The position numbers and the translations under genes are program-made. Below are positions 54,475 to 62,723 of a stretch of DNA of 64,000 nucleotides, piece by piece. This stretch comes from Lachnospiraceae bacterium (GTDB lineage: Bacteria; Bacillota; Clostridia; Lachnospirales; Lachnospiraceae), in contig JAHZFJ010000007.1 of the NCBI GenBank assembly GCA_019421365.1, positions 99,288 through 163,287 on the forward strand. The letters are read 5' to 3'. The first letter of the stretch is position 1; each line of letters starts with the position of its first letter. Under the pieces are notes generated by a model. That model saw only the letters and a list, made by a program, of their open reading frames with translations, was not told the origin of the DNA and searched no databases.

Positions 54475-55563
54475 ATGGAAAAGACAATATTAACTGGAGA
54501 TCGCCCTACAGGGAAATTACATTTAGGACATTATGTAGGTTCATTAAAAGGAAGAGTTGAATTACAGAATTCTGGTGAATATAAGAATATATTTATCATG
54601 ATTGCAGATGCACAAGCATTAACAGATAATGCAGATAATCCTGAGAAGGTAAGACAGAATATTATAGAAGTTGCACTTGATTATCTATCAGTTGGACTAG
54701 ATCCTGAGAAATCAACATTATTCATTCAATCACAAATCCCTGAATTATGTGAATTAGCATTTTATTATATGAATCTTGTTACGGTATCTAGGTTACAAAG
54801 AAATCCTACAGTGAAATCCGAGATTCAGATGCGTAATTTTGAAGCAAGCATACCGGTTGGATTTTTTACGTATCCTATTAGCCAAGCTTCTGATATTACA
54901 GCTTTCAAAGCGACAACAGTGCCTGTTGGTGAAGATCAACTTCCAATGTTAGAACAAACAAAAGAGATTGTTCGTAAATTTAATTCTGTATATGGAGATA
55001 CATTAATTGAGCCAGATATCTTATTACCAGATAATAAAGCTTGTTTAAGACTTCCAGGTATAGATGGTAAGGCGAAGATGAGTAAATCTCTTAATAACTG
55101 TATTTATTTATCAGATTCTGCTGAAGAAGTTCGTCAAAAAGTTATGAGTATGTACACTGATCCAGATCATATTCAAGTTTCTGATCCAGGTAAAATAGAA
55201 GGAAATTGTGTATTCATTTATCTTGATGCCTTCTGTAAACCAGAACATTTCGAAAAATACCTTCCAGATTATCAGAACCTAGATGAGTTAAAGGCGCATT
55301 ATAGGCGAGGTGGCCTTGGTGATGTTAAGGTTAAGAGATTCCTTAATGCAATTTTAGAAGAAGAATTAGCTCCAATTCGTGAGAGAAGAAAAGAGTTAGA
55401 GGCAAGGATTCCTGAAATCTATGATATCCTTAAAAAAGGAAGCGAAAAAGCAAGAGAAGTTGCTGCTAAGACATTAGACGATGTTAAGAGTGCAATGAAA
55501 ATTAATTACTTTGATGATCTTGATTTTATCAGAGAACAAAGTGAGAAATATGCAAATAAATAA
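54475..55563 (+). CDS. trpS: Tryptophanyl-tRNA synthetase
   Basis: Class I aminoacyl-tRNA synthetase charging tRNA-Trp. Catalytic signatures: LTGDRPTGKLHLGHYVGSLK (HIGH) and DGKAKMSKSLNN (KMSKS). QIPELCELAFYYMN, FFTYPISQASDI and VGEDQLPMLEQTKEI are typical TrpRS blocks. At 362 aa it is slightly longer than the Bacillus enzyme and belongs to a divergent clostridial-type form. TAGGAGG precedes ATG 54475. It is monocistronic, controlled by the upstream T-box and closed by a large terminator. Confidence 0.93.
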   Translation: MEKTILTGDRPTGKLHLGHYVGSLKGRVELQNSGEYKNIFIMIADAQALTDNADNPEKVRQNIIEVALDYLSVGLDPEKSTLFIQSQIPELCELAFYYMNLVTVSRLQRNPTVKSEIQMRNFEASIPVGFFTYPISQASDITAFKATTVPVGEDQLPMLEQTKEIVRKFNSVYGDTLIEPDILLPDNKACLRLPGIDGKAKMSKSLNNCIYLSDSAEEVRQKVMSMYTDPDHIQVSDPGKIEGNCVFIYLDAFCKPEHFEKYLPDYQNLDELKAHYRRGGLGDVKVKRFLNAILEEELAPIRERRKELEARIPEIYDILKKGSEKAREVAAKTLDDVKSAMKINYFDDLDFIREQSEKYANK

Positions 55564-55646
55564 GTTATGTATTTCTTTGCAGAATAATTTGATTCACTAA
55601 TTCAATTAAAATATTAAAAAAATATAAATTAAAAAGAATATAAATT

Positions 55647-55736
55647 AAAAAGACAATCTTACCAGGTTTGTTTGCAGAACATGGATATGTAATATCCGAA
55701 AGTTCCTATAAAACCTGGAAAGATTGTCTTTTTATC
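55647..55736 (+). terminator. Large terminator hairpin after trpS
   Basis: Arms 55647-55669 and 55711-55734 pair over about 22 bp with one A-A mismatch; inside are GAAC/GTTC and GGATAT/ATATCC stems. It ends CTTTTTATC. Two copies of ATATAAATTAAAAAGA precede it. Confidence 0.85.
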
Positions 55737-55785
55737 ATATAGTGCAGCTACTCCTCGAAATCTTCAAGCACGAAGTTTGAGTTAA

Positions 55786-56054
55786 GATTCGGGTGTCATA
55801 AGCCTCTTGTAAAACTTGCCTTCGTCAATTTGCACATACGAAACTTGGCTAATGTTATGCCGAACGTAGTTCGATGAGCAACTGTATGAAGTCGTTGGTA
55901 CTTAGGCTCTGTATTTTAGGGCCTTATGTACCACTACGAACTTCATCCAAGCGAGAGCGCGTTGCGAATGAACTACGTTTGGTATAACATGTTCACACAT
56001 AATTTGTGCAGATTGACGAGACCAAAATTAAAACGGGCTTTTGACACCCGAATC
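55786..56054 (+). repeat. 269-nt imperfect palindrome (possible mobile palindrome or structured RNA)
   Basis: The whole interval folds on itself. Paired blocks: 55786-55804 with 56036-56054 (18/19), 55822-55836 with 56005-56019 (14/15), 55852-55872 with 55970-55990 (19/21), 55886-55901 with 55928-55946 (with a 3-nt bulge), and a 25-nt centre with short GGC/GCC pairing. Three of the mismatches are G-U pairs if the + strand is transcribed but A-C on the other strand. No ORF fits. The end sequence GATTCGGGTGTCAAAAG recurs, with one change, in the hairpin at 37437. No clear target duplication is seen. Confidence 0.75.
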
Positions 56055-56065
56055 AGTCGAGAATT

Positions 56066-57073
56066 TTAAGTGGTTTGTCCTTCAAGTAGTACTGGTATTG
56101 TTGTATAACTCTGTACCAAGAGTGAGGGATTCTCAAGCTTTCTAATCATCATATTGCCGGCTTGGACGCCCATATCGTAGACGTTAATGTCTATAACTGT
56201 TGGTTTGGGATTAATAATCTGAGTATATGGATATGCATCAAAGGTTAAGAATGCTATATCCTTTGGTAATGTGAGCCCTGATTGTTCAATGGCTTTCATA
56301 GCTCCAACGGCAAGAGTATTATTCTCACAAACAATCCCCCGAGGGCGATTTGTCGCACTTAGTATCTTCATTGTAGTAAGATAGCCTTCTTCCGTTGTTG
56401 AATTACTATAGAAGATTCTTTCATCAGGTACTTGATAACCATATTGATACATAGTACCAAGAAACCCCTTCTGGCGTTGAAAAGATAGCTCGTCAGTTTT
56501 TTGTCCGCCGATAAATGCAATAGAAGTATAACCACGATCTATCATGTGTTGTGCTGCCAAATGCCCAGCTAAAGCATGGTTGGTATCTACCCAACAGAGT
56601 CTACTTTCAAAACCAGGATGACCGATTATAATATGAGGAAAGTTTTGCCTTATAATTGTATCGGCAATTGTTGTATTAGTTGCCGAACCATGTATGATGA
56701 TTCCGTCGCAACTCTTAGTTGATAGCAGTCGTGATACACTTTCGCCTTTGATTGTGTCTTTTGAAACATCTTGTAATGTCATAGTATAGTCATGTCGCGA
56801 TAGTTCGTTATATACACCACACATGATGTCAAACATATGAGGGTTTACATAAGCACTGTCTTGCTCTAGATATGTAAGAAAAATGATATTCTTAGTGGAT
56901 TTCCTAGCAAAACTTACAGCTCTAGCATTTGGTATATAATTCAACTTTTCTATTGCTTGATGCACTCGAGTCGCAGTTGTTGGTGAGATTGTAGTCCAAT
57001 TATTCAATACTTTTGAGACGGTGGAAGTTGATACTCCGGCTTCTTTTGCAACGTCAGTGATTGTTATAGGCAT
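56066..57073 (-). CDS. LacI-family regulator of the maltodextrin operon
   Basis: 335-residue LacI/GalR repressor. HTH: ITDVAKEAGVSTSTVSKVLN; hinge YIPNARAVSFARKSTKNI; ligand-binding core with DGIIIHGSATNTTI, HMIDRGYTSIAFIGGQKTDE and LPKDIAFLTFDAYPYTQII. AAGGAGG lies before the ATG (minus strand 57073). It is divergent from a MalE-type gene, with at least two matching palindromic operators between, so it most likely represses the 57.3-62.3 kb operon and itself until a maltodextrin-derived inducer binds. Unlike the LacI gene at 19279 it is intact. Confidence 0.9.
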   Translation of the reverse strand: MPITITDVAKEAGVSTSTVSKVLNNWTTISPTTATRVHQAIEKLNYIPNARAVSFARKSTKNIIFLTYLEQDSAYVNPHMFDIMCGVYNELSRHDYTMTLQDVSKDTIKGESVSRLLSTKSCDGIIIHGSATNTTIADTIIRQNFPHIIIGHPGFESRLCWVDTNHALAGHLAAQHMIDRGYTSIAFIGGQKTDELSFQRQKGFLGTMYQYGYQVPDERIFYSNSTTEEGYLTTMKILSATNRPRGIVCENNTLAVGAMKAIEQSGLTLPKDIAFLTFDAYPYTQIINPKPTVIDINVYDMGVQAGNMMIRKLENPSLLVQSYTTIPVLLEGQTT

Positions 57074-57124
57074 TCTTTATTCCTCCTTATTAGGCTAATG
57101 GATTCTTACTAGCAAAGTTACATT

Positions 57125-57140
57125 AAGAAAGCGCTTTCCT
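57125..57140 (-). promoter_or_regulatory. LacI operator near the lacI start
   Basis: AAGAAAGCGCTTTCCT with perfect core GAAAGCGCTTTC (57127-57138), in the leader of the divergent lacI gene; likely autoregulation. Confidence 0.75.
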
Positions 57141-57166
57141 AAAATTATACAAATATAAGTTTATAG

Positions 57167-57182
57167 TATAGCGCTTTCCTAA
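57167..57182. promoter_or_regulatory. Second, half-conserved LacI operator
   Basis: AGCGCTTTCCTA repeats the right half of the 57125 operator (GCGCTTTCCTAA in both); the left arm is degenerate. Confidence 0.55.
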
Positions 57183-57284
57183 CAAAGTCAACAAATATTT
57201 CCATGAGTTTATTGACGTTTCGACGATATAATGGTAAAACATAGATAACAACAAGTACAGCTGATTTGTTGAATAGTTAAGTGA

Positions 57285-57302
57285 TAGGAAAGCAGTTTCC
57301 TA
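57285..57302 (+). promoter_or_regulatory. LacI operator in the malE leader
   Basis: TAGGAAAGCAGTTTCCTA, an 18-nt dyad with the same GGAAAGC/TTTCC arms, directly before the GGAGGG ribosome site. It is downstream of the likely promoter region, so a bound repressor would block elongation or initiation. Confidence 0.75.
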
Positions 57303-57318
57303 AATGGAGGGATTAGGT

Positions 57319-58635
57319 ATGAAGAAAAGAAAAAGTTTTGCTTTATGTTTAATGGTAATCCTGTTAGTAACATCATTAGTGGGGTGTGGAAAAAAGAATT
57401 CCAACCAAAACACGTCAGTCAATACGAAAGATAACTTAACATCAGATGATACATCAACTGATCAAACGAAAGACACAACTGAACAGACCCCGGTAGACAC
57501 GGAGCCAGTTGCTATTACTGTTTGGCATGACGGTAATGAAGCTATCATGCAAACAATACAAGATTACATAAATGATAAACTGAAAGAAGATAAAATCACA
57601 GTAACATTTGAAAAGAAAACTGGATTGACAGATCAATTAAAACTATATGGTAATGATTCGAAGAACGGTCCGGATATGTATTTCTACGCACATGATTCAT
57701 TAGGCATGCTTGCCGAGATGGGAATTCTTTCACCGGTAACCGATGTAATAGATACAGAAGCTATGTCAGATTTGTTACCTATGACGGTTGATGCTTGTAC
57801 TTATAAAGACACACAGTATATGATTCCTGTGTATTTTGAAACATTATTATTCATGTATAATAAGGATCTTTTTGAAGGTGACGTACCTACAACAACAGAT
57901 GCATTATATGATTACATGGTAGCTCATACAGATACTAAAGCTGGTACGTATGCAGTTGTAAATCAACACTCGACTGCTTATAATGTGGCACCATATATCA
58001 ATGGTTTTGGAGGATATATCATAGACAAAGATGCGAAACCAGGCTTGAATGAACAAGCAACCAAAGATGCAATTACATATAATAAGAAGTTCGCTGATTT
58101 AGAAGCAGATGGTGACTACAATACAGTTACAACGTTATTTAACGAGGCAAAAGCAGCGGCAATTATCGGTGGACCTTGGCTAGTTTCTGGAATTAATGAA
58201 GCTGGTATTAATTTAGGAATTAAATCATTAGCAAGTTTTACTCTTCCAAATGGTAATGCTCTTGCACCATACTCTGGTGTACAAGGAATTGGAGTTTTAA
58301 AACATGCAGTAGATACTAAGAAAGAAGCAATAGCTAAAGTTTTAACTGCTATCACAGAGAAGGACTTAGGAATAGCATTAGCAAAGACAGCAAATTGTGC
58401 ACCTGCCAATACTACATCTTATGATGATGCGGATGTAGCTGCTAATGAAATGATAGTGGCAATGAAAGAAACAGCTGCTACAGCAGTTCCTATGCCAAAT
58501 ATTCCTGAGTTGAGTGTGATGTGGGGACCAACGGAAAGTTTACTAGCAGCTGTTAATAAGGCAGGAGAAGATGTGAACAATGTTGCAGATACATATCAAA
58601 AGGATGCACTAAAAGCAATAGCAGATATGCAATAA
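57319..58635 (+). CDS. Maltose/maltodextrin-binding lipoprotein (MalE-like)
   Basis: 438-residue lipoprotein from ATG 57319 (GGAGGG upstream; ATG 57304 overlaps the site). Signal peptide ALCLMVILLVTSLVGCGKK has the lipobox Cys; a Thr/Asp/Gln-rich linker follows. The mature domain is of the MalE/CycB type: ITVWHDGNEAIMQTIQDYIN, YFYAHDSLGMLAEMG, YMIPVYFETLLFMYNKDLF, AAAIIGGPWLVSGINEAG and GVQGIGVLKHA. It is followed by MalF- and MalG-type permeases and a GH13 enzyme, so maltodextrins or cyclodextrins are the likely ligands. Confidence 0.9.
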   Translation: MKKRKSFALCLMVILLVTSLVGCGKKNSNQNTSVNTKDNLTSDDTSTDQTKDTTEQTPVDTEPVAITVWHDGNEAIMQTIQDYINDKLKEDKITVTFEKKTGLTDQLKLYGNDSKNGPDMYFYAHDSLGMLAEMGILSPVTDVIDTEAMSDLLPMTVDACTYKDTQYMIPVYFETLLFMYNKDLFEGDVPTTTDALYDYMVAHTDTKAGTYAVVNQHSTAYNVAPYINGFGGYIIDKDAKPGLNEQATKDAITYNKKFADLEADGDYNTVTTLFNEAKAAAIIGGPWLVSGINEAGINLGIKSLASFTLPNGNALAPYSGVQGIGVLKHAVDTKKEAIAKVLTAITEKDLGIALAKTANCAPANTTSYDDADVAANEMIVAMKETAATAVPMPNIPELSVMWGPTESLLAAVNKAGEDVNNVADTYQKDALKAIADMQ

Positions 58636-58701
58636 TTTTATGAGACTGTTAATTGGTGGCTGTTTCAATGATTAACAGTCTATAAGAAGGAGAAAGACAG
58701 T

Positions 58702-59589
58702 ATGAAGAGTAAAAAGAAAATAATACCTTGGCTTTATTGTACACCAGCATTGATTCTTATTAGTGTAATTATTGTCTTCCCGATTCTATATACAGGATAT
58801 ATTTCGTTGACTAATATGAATGTTTTCCATTGGTTTGATTATAAGATTATTGGACTTGATAACTATCAAAGAGCATTACTTAAGATTGATTCTGGTTTTA
58901 TTAAGGCAGTTTTTACAACTATGATTTGGACTTTATTGAATATGATTATTCAAGTTGTTCTCGCTTACTTAATTGCATTGGGACTTAATACACCGGGGCT
59001 CAAACTTTCTAGATTATATAAGACGCTACTTATGTTTCCTTGGGCAATGCCTGCTTATGTCTCAATTCTTCTTTGGAAAGTTGGTATCTATAATACGGAA
59101 TTTGGGTTATTGAACAAGATATTCGTGTCACTTGGATTTGGAAAGATGAATTTTTTATCAGATAATGTACCAGCCTTTATATCATGTATGATATTAAATC
59201 TATGGATGGCATTGCCTTTTATGATAATGATGATTGATGGAGCACTTCAAAGTGTGGATCGTTGTTATTATGAAAGTGCAACGCTTGATGGAGCTGGTTT
59301 TATAGTTAAGAATATGTACATAACAATACCATCGATTAAACAAATCATAGCTCCTGCAGTGATAATGACCACATTCACTACATTTAAACAGTTTGATATT
59401 ATCTACTTACTGACCTTGCAAAAGGGATCATTAACAGGTTCTACCTTACAGACCATCATTACATATGCACATCAGAATGCGTTTGTATCTAATAATTATG
59501 GCTTGTCATCAGCAGTTTCCATTATCATATTCTTGATAATTATCGTCTGCTCATTGGGAACGAATCGTAGTGTAAAGGAGGAAGTATAG
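58702..59589 (+). CDS. Maltodextrin ABC transporter permease (MalF-like)
   Basis: 295-residue permease with about six helices (IPWLYCTPALILISVIIVFP at the start) and the EAA loop YYESATLDGAGFIVKNMYIT. It is shorter than E. coli MalF because it lacks the large periplasmic insertion, as usual in Firmicutes. AAGGAG precedes ATG 58702; its stop is immediately followed by the start of the next permease. The shared ATPase must be encoded elsewhere. Confidence 0.9.
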   Translation: MKSKKKIIPWLYCTPALILISVIIVFPILYTGYISLTNMNVFHWFDYKIIGLDNYQRALLKIDSGFIKAVFTTMIWTLLNMIIQVVLAYLIALGLNTPGLKLSRLYKTLLMFPWAMPAYVSILLWKVGIYNTEFGLLNKIFVSLGFGKMNFLSDNVPAFISCMILNLWMALPFMIMMIDGALQSVDRCYYESATLDGAGFIVKNMYITIPSIKQIIAPAVIMTTFTTFKQFDIIYLLTLQKGSLTGSTLQTIITYAHQNAFVSNNYGLSSAVSIIIFLIIIVCSLGTNRSVKEEV

Positions 59590-60435
59590 ATGTCAATGAA
59601 GAAAGTAAAGAAAAGAGTTGGTTTATTTGCTTTGAATGTGTTCTTTATAACGATTTGCTTCATCGGCTTAGTACCAATATTATATGCCTTTACATTATCC
59701 GTAAGTGGAGAGGGAGGAGCCTTATCTTCTAAGATGTCGCTATTGCCAACCTCGTTCACATTGAAGAATTATGAGGCTGTCTTACGGGAAAAACCATTCT
59801 TATTATGGTTTAAGAATTCGATGGTTTTAAGTATTGGAACGATGATTATCGCAATGGGATTTGCAATAGTTGCGGCATATGCATTCTCTAGATTTCAGTT
59901 TAGAGGCAAGAGAAAGGTATTGCTTCTATTACTCTTATTAAATGCTTTTCCACAGATATTATCAATGTTTGCAATTTTTCGATTATTCAAAACAATGAAT
60001 CTTATCAATTCGCAAGGTGGGTTAATTCTTATCTATGCTGGAAGTATGTGCATCTTTAGTATTTGGAATATGAAGGGATACTTCGATACTATACCAATTG
60101 AGATAGAAGAGGCGTCTAAGATAGATGGGGCTAGCAACGTACAATTACTTGCTAAGATTATTCTACCATTGGCGTTACCAGCCATTATAGTAACTTCAGT
60201 CATGGTACTAATCTTTGTATGGAATGAATATCTGTTTGCTACTACGTTCTTGCTTAGTGATAAGAGCTATTCCTTAGCAGGCGGCCTGTATCAACTACAA
60301 GCAGATGATTATTCTAGAAGTTGGCCAATGTTTACAGCGTCAGCAATTATGGTTTCTTTACCAATACTTGTGATCTTCTTCGCAATTCAAAAGTATATGG
60401 TATCAGGTTTGACAGCAGGGGGCGTAAAAGGATAA
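59590..60435 (+). CDS. Maltodextrin ABC transporter permease (MalG-like)
   Basis: 281-residue second permease. N-terminal helix FALNVFFITICFIGLVPILY, the EAA-type loop EEASKIDGASNVQLLAKIIL and the MalG C-terminus FFAIQKYMVSGLTAGGVKG are clear. The start codon abuts the MalF-like stop (TAG-ATG) with AAAGGAGG inside the previous gene, so translation is coupled. Together with the two upstream genes it forms a CUT1 importer. Confidence 0.9.
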   Translation: MSMKKVKKRVGLFALNVFFITICFIGLVPILYAFTLSVSGEGGALSSKMSLLPTSFTLKNYEAVLREKPFLLWFKNSMVLSIGTMIIAMGFAIVAAYAFSRFQFRGKRKVLLLLLLLNAFPQILSMFAIFRLFKTMNLINSQGGLILIYAGSMCIFSIWNMKGYFDTIPIEIEEASKIDGASNVQLLAKIILPLALPAIIVTSVMVLIFVWNEYLFATTFLLSDKSYSLAGGLYQLQADDYSRSWPMFTASAIMVSLPILVIFFAIQKYMVSGLTAGGVKG

Positions 60436-60474
60436 AAACACAACCAATAATATCGATAGAAAAGGAATGGTTAT

Positions 60475-62274
60475 ATGAATAAGAGTGCAATTTTACATAT
60501 ACCGTTATCACAGTATGCATTTGCTATGGGTGAACATAGTTTGACCATTCGTATTCGTACAGGAAAGAATGATTTGACTGCATGTACTCTTTACTATGGA
60601 GATCGAGCATGTAATTGTACACCAGTACGTTTTTATCCATTACCAATGAGGAGTATAGGAGAGGATACATTATATTCGTACTATGAAGCGAATGTTGACA
60701 GTGAATACAATCGGATATGTTATTATTTTAAATTAGAGAAAGATAATGAATGGTATTACTATTATGCGGATCATTTTACACAAAAATTAGCTGATATTAA
60801 GATTGATGACCGCATCATAGAAGGACGAAGCGAATATTATCAATATCCAGTTATTCTACGTGAAGAGATAACTGATGTACCAGAATGGTTTAAGAATGCT
60901 ATCATATATAATATATTTCCAGATAGTTTTGCCAGTGCAAAAAGAGAGTTATCAGGTGAATCTAAAATAGTGGAAGTTGAATTAGGAAGTGGGTTTCAAG
61001 AAGAAGTTAGTGATTTAAATTGCACATATAAGTCAACTTGTAAATCGAATCTAGGAGGGACAATTCAAGGAATTAGGGAAAATCTTGATTATATTAGGGA
61101 CCTTGGTTTTACTTGCATCTACCTGAATCCGATTTTTGTTGCGGGTGAGAGTCATAAGTATGATATATTAGATTATTTTCATATTGATCCTTGTTTCGGG
61201 ACTGATGAAGAGTTTCGTTCACTTGTAGAGGAAATCCATAGAAGAGATATAAGAATTATTATAGATGGTGTATTTAATCATTGTAGTTGGTATTTCTTTG
61301 CCTTTGATGATGTAGTGAAGAATGGGAAGAACTCGAGATACAAAGATTGGTTTTATGAACTTACATTTCCAGTACTGCGTCCTGAAAGTGAAGGAGAAAT
61401 GCCAAATTATTCTTGCTTTGCTTATGAGAAAAAGATGCCTAAGTTAAATACATCGAATCCAGATGTACAAGAATACTTTGCACGTGTTTGTGAGTATTGG
61501 CTAAAGGAGTTTGGAGTTGATGGTTGGAGACTTGATGTGGCTAATGAAGTTGATCGTAATTTCTGGCGAAGATTCAGACAGGCGGCAAAGAAAGCAAACC
61601 ATGAAGCAGTTTTAATCGGTGAGGTATGGGAGGATTCTTCAAGTTGGTTAAAGGGGGATGCGTTTGACTCGACGATGAATTATGATTTTAGAAAGCATTG
61701 TAGAGAGTTCTATGCACTTAGTGAAATAGATGCTAACAGATTTAAAGAGCGTATCTTACAGATGTATCTACGATACCCGACAAACATAACGATTGGTCAA
61801 TTGAATCTATTAGATAGTCATGACGTACCAAGATTTTTGTCGTTGTGTCAAGGTGATATTAGAAGATATCAACTTGCTCTTGTGTTTCTATTAATGTTTC
61901 CAGGGGTACCAAGTATATTCTATGGAGATGAGAAAGCTATACAAGGAATTACAGAGAGTGAATATAGAAGTCCTATGCCTTGGAATAAGACCGAAGGTTT
62001 AGAAATACTTATAAAAGAACTTATTAGTATAAGGAAGAAGTATCTTAAGCCTAGTGATGCATTTTGTTTCCGAGATGTGGCAGAGAATAATGATGTCCTT
62101 TGTCTAGAGAGAATTACGAAGAAAGGAAGCATTGTAATTTGGTTGAATAGATCTGGAGAAAAGATTACTATACATAATTCGATAAGCGAAGAGAGAATTC
62201 TACTAGCAAATGGGTTTAGCTTAGGTAAATTAGCTAAGAATTCATTTGCGATATTTTACGATCCTAAAAACTAA
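60475..62274 (+). CDS. GH13 cyclomaltodextrinase/neopullulanase/maltogenic amylase
   Basis: 599-residue intracellular GH13 enzyme that would hydrolyse imported maltodextrins or cyclodextrins. The N-terminal ~130 residues are a CBM34-type beta domain (YAFAMGEHSLTIRIRTGKND), as in neopullulanase subgroup enzymes. The barrel shows IYNIFPDSFASA, IYLNPIF, IIIDGVFNHCSW, and the catalytic residues Asp354 in DGWRLDVANEVD, Glu383 in LIGEVWED and Asp450 in LLDSHDVPRF. No signal peptide. It is 40 nt after malG and the last gene of the operon; no clear terminator was seen after it. Confidence 0.9.
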   Translation: MNKSAILHIPLSQYAFAMGEHSLTIRIRTGKNDLTACTLYYGDRACNCTPVRFYPLPMRSIGEDTLYSYYEANVDSEYNRICYYFKLEKDNEWYYYYADHFTQKLADIKIDDRIIEGRSEYYQYPVILREEITDVPEWFKNAIIYNIFPDSFASAKRELSGESKIVEVELGSGFQEEVSDLNCTYKSTCKSNLGGTIQGIRENLDYIRDLGFTCIYLNPIFVAGESHKYDILDYFHIDPCFGTDEEFRSLVEEIHRRDIRIIIDGVFNHCSWYFFAFDDVVKNGKNSRYKDWFYELTFPVLRPESEGEMPNYSCFAYEKKMPKLNTSNPDVQEYFARVCEYWLKEFGVDGWRLDVANEVDRNFWRRFRQAAKKANHEAVLIGEVWEDSSSWLKGDAFDSTMNYDFRKHCREFYALSEIDANRFKERILQMYLRYPTNITIGQLNLLDSHDVPRFLSLCQGDIRRYQLALVFLLMFPGVPSIFYGDEKAIQGITESEYRSPMPWNKTEGLEILIKELISIRKKYLKPSDAFCFRDVAENNDVLCLERITKKGSIVIWLNRSGEKITIHNSISEERILLANGFSLGKLAKNSFAIFYDPKN

Positions 62275-62319
62275 AATGGCACTTTGTCAACTACTAGGGT
62301 GTGGTCTAATTGAACGCAC

Positions 62320-62523
62320 TTAAACAGGGCAACAGTTCATGGTCACCTCAATGACACCCTTTTGATACGACTTTCCTGCATCACAGTAAAATATCTTTGT
62401 TCTCAATCCTGAAACCCTATTTGGTTCTTCTATGGCTTTTAACTTAGATGTAAACCAGTCCCACCTTGTGACATCATGATTAAACATGCTCTTCTTAATA
62501 TATAAACTGTAAGCTGCCAACAC
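62320..62523 (-). pseudogene. C-terminal remnant of an unidentified gene
   Basis: Minus-strand frame of 67 residues, VTRWDWFTSKLKAIEEPNRV and GLRTKIFYCDAGKSYQKGVI, ending EVTMNCCPV. It has protein-like composition but no ribosome site, and an in-frame stop lies just upstream (about 62540), so it looks like the truncated end of a longer gene. I do not recognise the parent. Codon pattern and position (between two + strand units) suggest leftover of an insertion or deletion. The rest of 62275-62578 shows no gene. Confidence 0.4.
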
Positions 62524-62578
62524 CTGTTCATATCCTTGAATTTAAGAAAAAGTGCTAATAATATTAAGTGTTACAATG

Positions 62579-62607
62579 TTGATAATTTACAAATTGTGCA
62601 ATATAAT
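62579..62607 (+). promoter_or_regulatory. Promoter of the BAAT-like thioesterase gene
   Basis: TTGATA (62579-62584), 17-nt spacer, perfect TATAAT (62602-62607). Confidence 0.75.
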
Positions 62608-62723
62608 TGTAATATTGATTCAATGGAAGAAAATCGCTTTTGTAGAATATATTATGAAGAAAGAATTGTAACAACAGGAAAGACGTGTTTCTAATTTATT
62701 TGTTGATGTTTAGGGGGATAATA

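Noticed and set aside
57212..57232. TTGACG and TATAAT before the malE-like gene as one promoter
   Set aside because: The spacer is 9 nt; the true -35 is not obvious, so no promoter was annotated there.
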